From Ampelomyces quisqualis (taxonomy: Eukaryota > Ascomycota > Dothideomycetes > Pleosporales > Phaeosphaeriaceae): a DNA stretch of 64,000 nucleotides. Position 1 is the first letter of the stretch. Each line of letters starts with the position of its first letter. The position numbers and the translations under genes were made by a program. Positions 60,650 through 64,000 of this stretch are shown one piece after another. Location of the stretch: positions 2,372,248 to 2,436,247 of the forward strand of contig JAGTXZ010000008.1 in the NCBI GenBank assembly GCA_018398575.1. The letters are read 5' to 3'. Below the pieces are notes generated by a model. The model searched no databases. It was not told where the DNA came from and saw only the letters and a list, made by a program, of their open reading frames with translations.

Positions 60650-61290
60650 TACCTATTGGCGCCCTACGCAGTGTAGCGCAGCGTATCCTATTAAAGCTAC
60701 GCACTAGTAGTAGTTGCTTGCTGTATTCTATAGGGAACGCACTAAAACATTGCAGCGCCTTCTCTACAACTATAACTTACTACGTAGCCTAAACAACCTA
60801 TTGCTGCTCTGCGTAGCGTAGCGCAGCGTATTCTAGTAAAGCTACGCGCTAGTAGTAGTTGCTTACTATGTTCTGCAGAAAACGCCTTAAAACATTATAG
60901 CGCTTCTTCTATAACTATAGCTTACTACATAGCCTAAACAGCCTATTACTACCCTGCGTAGCGCAGCGCAGCGTATTCTATTAAAGCTACACGCTAGTAG
61001 TAGTTGCTTACTATATTCTGCAGAGAACGCCTTAAAATATTGCAGCGCCTTCTCTACAACTATAGCTTACTACGCAGCCTAAACAACCTATTACTGCTCT
61101 GCGCAGCGCAGCGCAGCGTATCCTAGTAAAGCTACGCGCTAGTAGCAGTCGCTTGCTATATTCTGCAAGAAACGCCTTAAAACATTGCAGCGTCTCCTCT
61201 ATATCTATAGCTTACTACGTAGCCTAAATAACCTATTACTACCCTGCGCAGCGCAGCGTAGCGTATCCTAGTAAAGCTACGCGCATATAG
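60650..61290. repeat. ~145-bp GCGCA-rich tandem repeat, five units
   Basis: The unit start CCTATTACTRCYCTGCGYAG occurs at about 60,650, 60,799, 60,942, 61,090 and 61,231 (spacing 141-149). Each unit has GCGCAGCGCAGCG-TATCC, AAAGCTACGCGC, AGTAGTAGTTGCTTACT and a TTCTGCAGA word. Copy 1 of the large repeat has fewer units at this place. Confidence 0.85.
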
Positions 61291-62390
61291 TATTGCAGGG
61301 TATTACAACCTCTCTCTAACTCTTTACATACCAATTGCTTACTAACCTCCTCTAGGCTATATTAGGACCTGCTCTTAGTAACGCAACCTGTCTTAATACC
61401 TAGCACATAATTAGTTGCCTAATAGTAATAGAGTAACAACCTAATCTACCTAGTAGTAGGACCAGAGTTTTTTATATCTTTTACTATTTAATTTATGCAC
61501 ATAACCTTTACTAGCGTTAAACGTCCTATGCTGCCTAGATAGGCGTAACTTTAGCAGTGCTGCTATTAGCTACGTGTTAGTACTATAACTAATTTTACCT
61601 AGGTTGTTTATTTACGCTAGAAACTAACAGGCTTGCAAGAAACAACATTGTGCTCTAATTACAAAGAAAAGTAAGTAACTTTTAATTTTGCCTAGTTTAA
61701 CATGTATAACAATAGCCTTTATTATGTGCAAATAATTAAACATAGTTTTTACGTAGGGTAGCAATTACATATACCTATCTACTATATACTTATCTTTAAC
61801 TTTCTTAACAACTGCCCTTTTCTAGGTTGTTATTATATAAAAGAAGTTAACAAAGCACTGTTTTTTTGTTTTAAAAACCCTAACAACCTTAATAACTACT
61901 GCCTTTATTAAGTGTAATAAATTGAAGAAAGTTCTTATAGGTAAGCTGTAGCCAGGTAATAGAAACTTTGGTACAAATAGTAAGCAGGTCCTAACAGAAG
62001 TTATTATAGATTGATAATAGGCAAGTAGTAGCCAGGTAATAGAAACTTTAGTACAAACAGCAAGCAGGTTCTAATAGAGGTTATTAAGGATTAAAGAAAG
62101 TTCTTACGTAGGCACGTAATTTCTATCTCTACCTAGTACCTAGCTACTGCATACTTTTCCCCTACTTCTTGTATAACTACTTTCCTCTAGGTTTATATAT
62201 ACTAGGCTTCTACAGCTTTTAAGAACTAATATAGAGTACAATTAGCAAAGAAAAATAACAAAGCACTATATTTTTATTCTAGTAAATGTTAGTACAACAT
62301 GTATAACAACCTCTTTTATTAAGTGCAATAGATTAAGGAAAGTTCTTAGTACTTCTCTCTTACAATTATAGCCTACTACGTAGCCTAAAC

Positions 62391-62406
62391 AGGGTTAGGG
62401 TTAGGG

Positions 62407-62447
<41 letters not shown>

Positions 62448-62512
62448 GGTTAGGGTTAGGGTTAGGGTTAGGAGTTAGGGTTAGGGTTAGGGTTAGGGTT
62501 AGGGTTAGGGTT
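62391..62512 (+). repeat. Interstitial telomere array (TTAGGG)n, about 20 units
   Basis: About 120 bp of TTAGGG repeats, G-rich strand on +, with two imperfections (GGGTTTAGGG near 62,422 and GGAGTTAGGG near 62,470). In this orientation a normal chromosome would end to the right, but ordinary unique DNA follows at 62,513. The array lacks CA and TG dinucleotides on both strands, so RIP could not have altered it. Minus-strand reading gives a spurious Asn-Pro repeat. Confidence 0.97.
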
Positions 62513-62764
62513 CACGAGGCTGAGCTCCCATAATAGGATTAGCCTATTTAACCACGGAGAGTATCGTAGGCCAATCTGCTCGTTAGACAAAATACAAAAG
62601 TACCTGAATAATCGATAACATATCGTTTGACACGCGTATTCTAGGTATATGATGGTAGCAATACTCGCAGACTTCTGCCACATTACAGTCTGCCCTCACC
62701 ATTTCCTTTCCACACCAGCCAAACCAATGCAAGCTACCACGCCAACACGTCTCAACCTCAAGGC
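62513..62764. other. Spacer between telomere array and the SAT4-family gene
   Basis: Normal-composition DNA, with TGA, TCA and TGG all present. It is the 3' flank of the minus-strand gene and probably carries its terminator. No other feature seen. Confidence 0.6.
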
Positions 62765-64000
62765 TCACGCATCACTAATCTCCCACTCCCTCGTCATGAC
62801 AATATTCCCAGGCCCCATACCACCACTTCCCACCACCCTACCCGACTTGGACCCCCTCCCACTCGCAAACCTCCCCTGACCCTCCTGCACCACGGCCTCA
62901 CTCCCTTTCCCAGCCTTACCACTCTGCTCCGCCCCAACAATAGCCTCATCGCTGCCCCAAGCTGTATCATTCGGAATACTCAGCGGATGCACGAACCCAC
63001 CGCGACTCTTCTTCCTGCCCCGCGAGCGCATGGTCGTCGACCCAATAGACTTGAGTTTCGAACCGTCCGACTTGTCGTACTCGTGGAGAGGGTAACTGCC
63101 GCTCGCGCTGTGCGATGAGGCGATACCGGCCCAGCGCTTCAAAAGGGGGAAGACCATGGGTGTGTTGCTGACGAGCACGGCGACGAAGGATTCGCGGACG
63201 GACCATTGGCCTGATTCAGAGGGTTCAGTTGGGCCGACCTGGGGGCTTGTTAGGACCTGATGGTGTGCATGTTGTATTAGGAGGGTGGGATGCGTACGGT
63301 GACGAGTGTGATGCAGCGGAGCAGGCCGAAGATGATGACGATCCAGCCACCGCTGAAAAGTATGATGAGCGAGATTTTCTTCTTCATGTCGAGTTTGGCT
63401 CTGTATATGATCTGCAGGCGCATGTTGATGAGTTAATATGACTGTGGTGGGTTGTTTGAACGTACTGGGAGTGGAATGGCCATGAGATACATGTCCGTTA
63501 TGGTGTTAATCGAGGTGATGAAGGACACGCTCAGTTTTGAAGCACCGGGGTAGCAGTTGTCTGGAGAGTCTTGAGTCATTATCGTGATAGTGAAGTGCAA
63601 CATCGTATCTATCACGTACTTCCCGGATCAGGATTTATCTGCCACTGTCTATGGAGTGGCCAGCACTTGAAGAGGATCATGGACACCGCTGCGATGTACG
63701 TAGTGCCGTTGAGGAACCAAGCCACCTTGATCCGGATATCCATCTTCCGGATATCCATCTTCTGGACACCATCGCTACGTTTAAATGTTAGCAGTCTCAT
63801 GTCTAGTATTAAGTTCCGAGTCTCGACAACGTACGTCATGCGCGAGTAGTAGATCGTCCAGCAGACCTTGAGCGTCCAGATAAGTCCAGTATACATGAAC
63901 CACCCAACAATATGCCCCTTCGACCCATACACAGCATACTGCCACGTCTGGGATCCAGGCTCTAATGCAGCCCGCTGCTCAGGAGTGAAGTTGTTGTTGC
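62765..64000 (-). CDS. SAT4/rhodopsin-domain family integral membrane protein, partial (5' end outside window)
   Basis: Complement of join 62765..63238, 63298..63411, 63466..63569, 63620..63774, 63835..>64000. The four introns are 59, 54, 50 and 60 bp, all GTACGY...AG, and two have CTAAC branch points (GTCCTAACAAG, GCTAACATTT). Splicing yields the family hallmarks in order: PGS...AVYGSKGHIVGWFMYT, YYSRMTDGVQKM, IKVAWFLNGTTYIAA, FKCWPLHRQWQINPDPGN, CYPGASKLSVSFITSINTIT, DMYLMAIPLPIIYRAKLDMK, KKISLIILFSGGW, and RESFVAVLVSNTPMVFPLLK. These give five or more membrane segments followed by a long hydrophilic Ser/Gly/Lys-rich cytoplasmic tail. The family includes Pth11-like receptors in plant-associated fungi, but a signalling role is not shown here. 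An in-frame 15-bp tandem duplication gives KMDIRKMDIR. Composition is normal, with no RIP. Confidence 0.9.

Larger units (their letters stand above)
58384..62391. repeat. Large subtelomeric repeat, copy 2 (about 4.0 kb), ending in telomere repeats
   Basis: Direct copy of 33,964-37,621, longer because it holds more ~145-bp GCGCA-rich units (60,650-61,290). It starts CCTAACCCCTAG, with the paired hairpin motifs at 58,434 and 58,469. Its right end reads CTACGTAGCCTAAACAG followed at once by GGTTAGGG, whereas copy 1 reads CTACGTAGCTTAAACAG followed by CCTATTACTGCCC. Confidence 0.92.

Noticed and set aside
3200..62390. An alternative genetic code with TAG read as Trp or Gln, or a mitochondrial origin
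   Set aside because: Stops replace both Trp and Gln codons, catalytic residues are altered too, and LTR pairs show CCA/TGG in one copy and CTA/TAG in the other. Mutation explains it; flanking genes use the normal code.
3200..62390. Centromere
   Set aside because: Fungal centromeres can be RIP-rich, but telomere-linked helicase genes, subtelomere-type satellites and the TTAGGG array point to a chromosome end.
62468..62683. Minus-strand ORF with an Asn-Pro repeat C-terminus
   Set aside because: The NP repeat is only the TTAGGG array translated; the remainder lacks gene features.
62765..63178. Stand-alone 137-residue minus-strand gene, with neighbouring single ORFs 63,433-63,615 and 63,612-63,932
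   Set aside because: They are exons or exon readthroughs of one spliced SAT4-family gene; four introns with proper splice sites join them in frame.

Overview
The window comes from a filamentous ascomycete fungus (Pezizomycotina; Dothideomycetes/Pleosporales is a guess). The evidence is spliced genes with 50-60 bp introns (GTACGT-type donors, CTAAC branch points), a SAT4/rhodopsin-type membrane protein, TTAGGG telomere repeats, and a long block decayed by C-to-T/G-to-A change of the RIP (repeat-induced point mutation) kind.

Layout. (1) 1-2,950 is ordinary gene DNA: a spliced aminoglycoside-phosphotransferase-like gene on the + strand, a hypothetical minus-strand gene, and a doubtful small membrane-protein ORF. 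(2) About 3,200-62,390 (59 kb) is one decayed, gene-free block in which nearly every reading frame is broken by TAG/TAA. It holds: a 168-bp tandem duplication; a decayed minus-strand ORF; a complete Ty3/Gypsy chromovirus (6,542-14,388; 217-bp LTRs, CATAG target duplication); a second, very large Ty3/Gypsy element (15,246-27,696; 184-bp LTRs, GTAT target duplication); 14-bp, 148-bp and 26-bp tandem repeats; a + strand relic with the C2H2-like start and TELLSV-type region seen in fungal telomere-linked helicase proteins; a ~3.7-kb repeat (copy 1); a minus-strand RecQ-type telomere-linked helicase pseudogene; a 210-bp higher-order satellite; a minus-strand SNF2-like helicase pseudogene with a 73-residue internal repeat; and a second copy (~4.0 kb) of the large repeat. 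(3) That copy stops at a ~120-bp TTAGGG array (62,391-62,512). (4) From 62,513 the DNA is ordinary again and carries the 3' part of a five-exon SAT4-family gene on the minus strand that runs out of the window.

Interpretation. The block looks like a complete chromosome end: telomere-linked helicases, subtelomeric satellites, LTR elements, and a terminal TTAGGG array whose orientation fits an end facing right. Yet unique gene DNA follows the telomere directly. This implies an old chromosome-end fusion or insertion, or an assembly join. The decay has a strict context: TCA, CCA, TGA and TGG are almost absent, while ACA, GCA, TGT and TGC stay common. Open frames were not shifted by indels, so helicase and polymerase domains can still be read through the stops, and catalytic motifs (DEAH, DExH, YxDD) are altered only by transitions.

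No functional cooperation between genes can be claimed inside the block; all of its coding sequences look dead. Edges of decayed ORFs are approximate.
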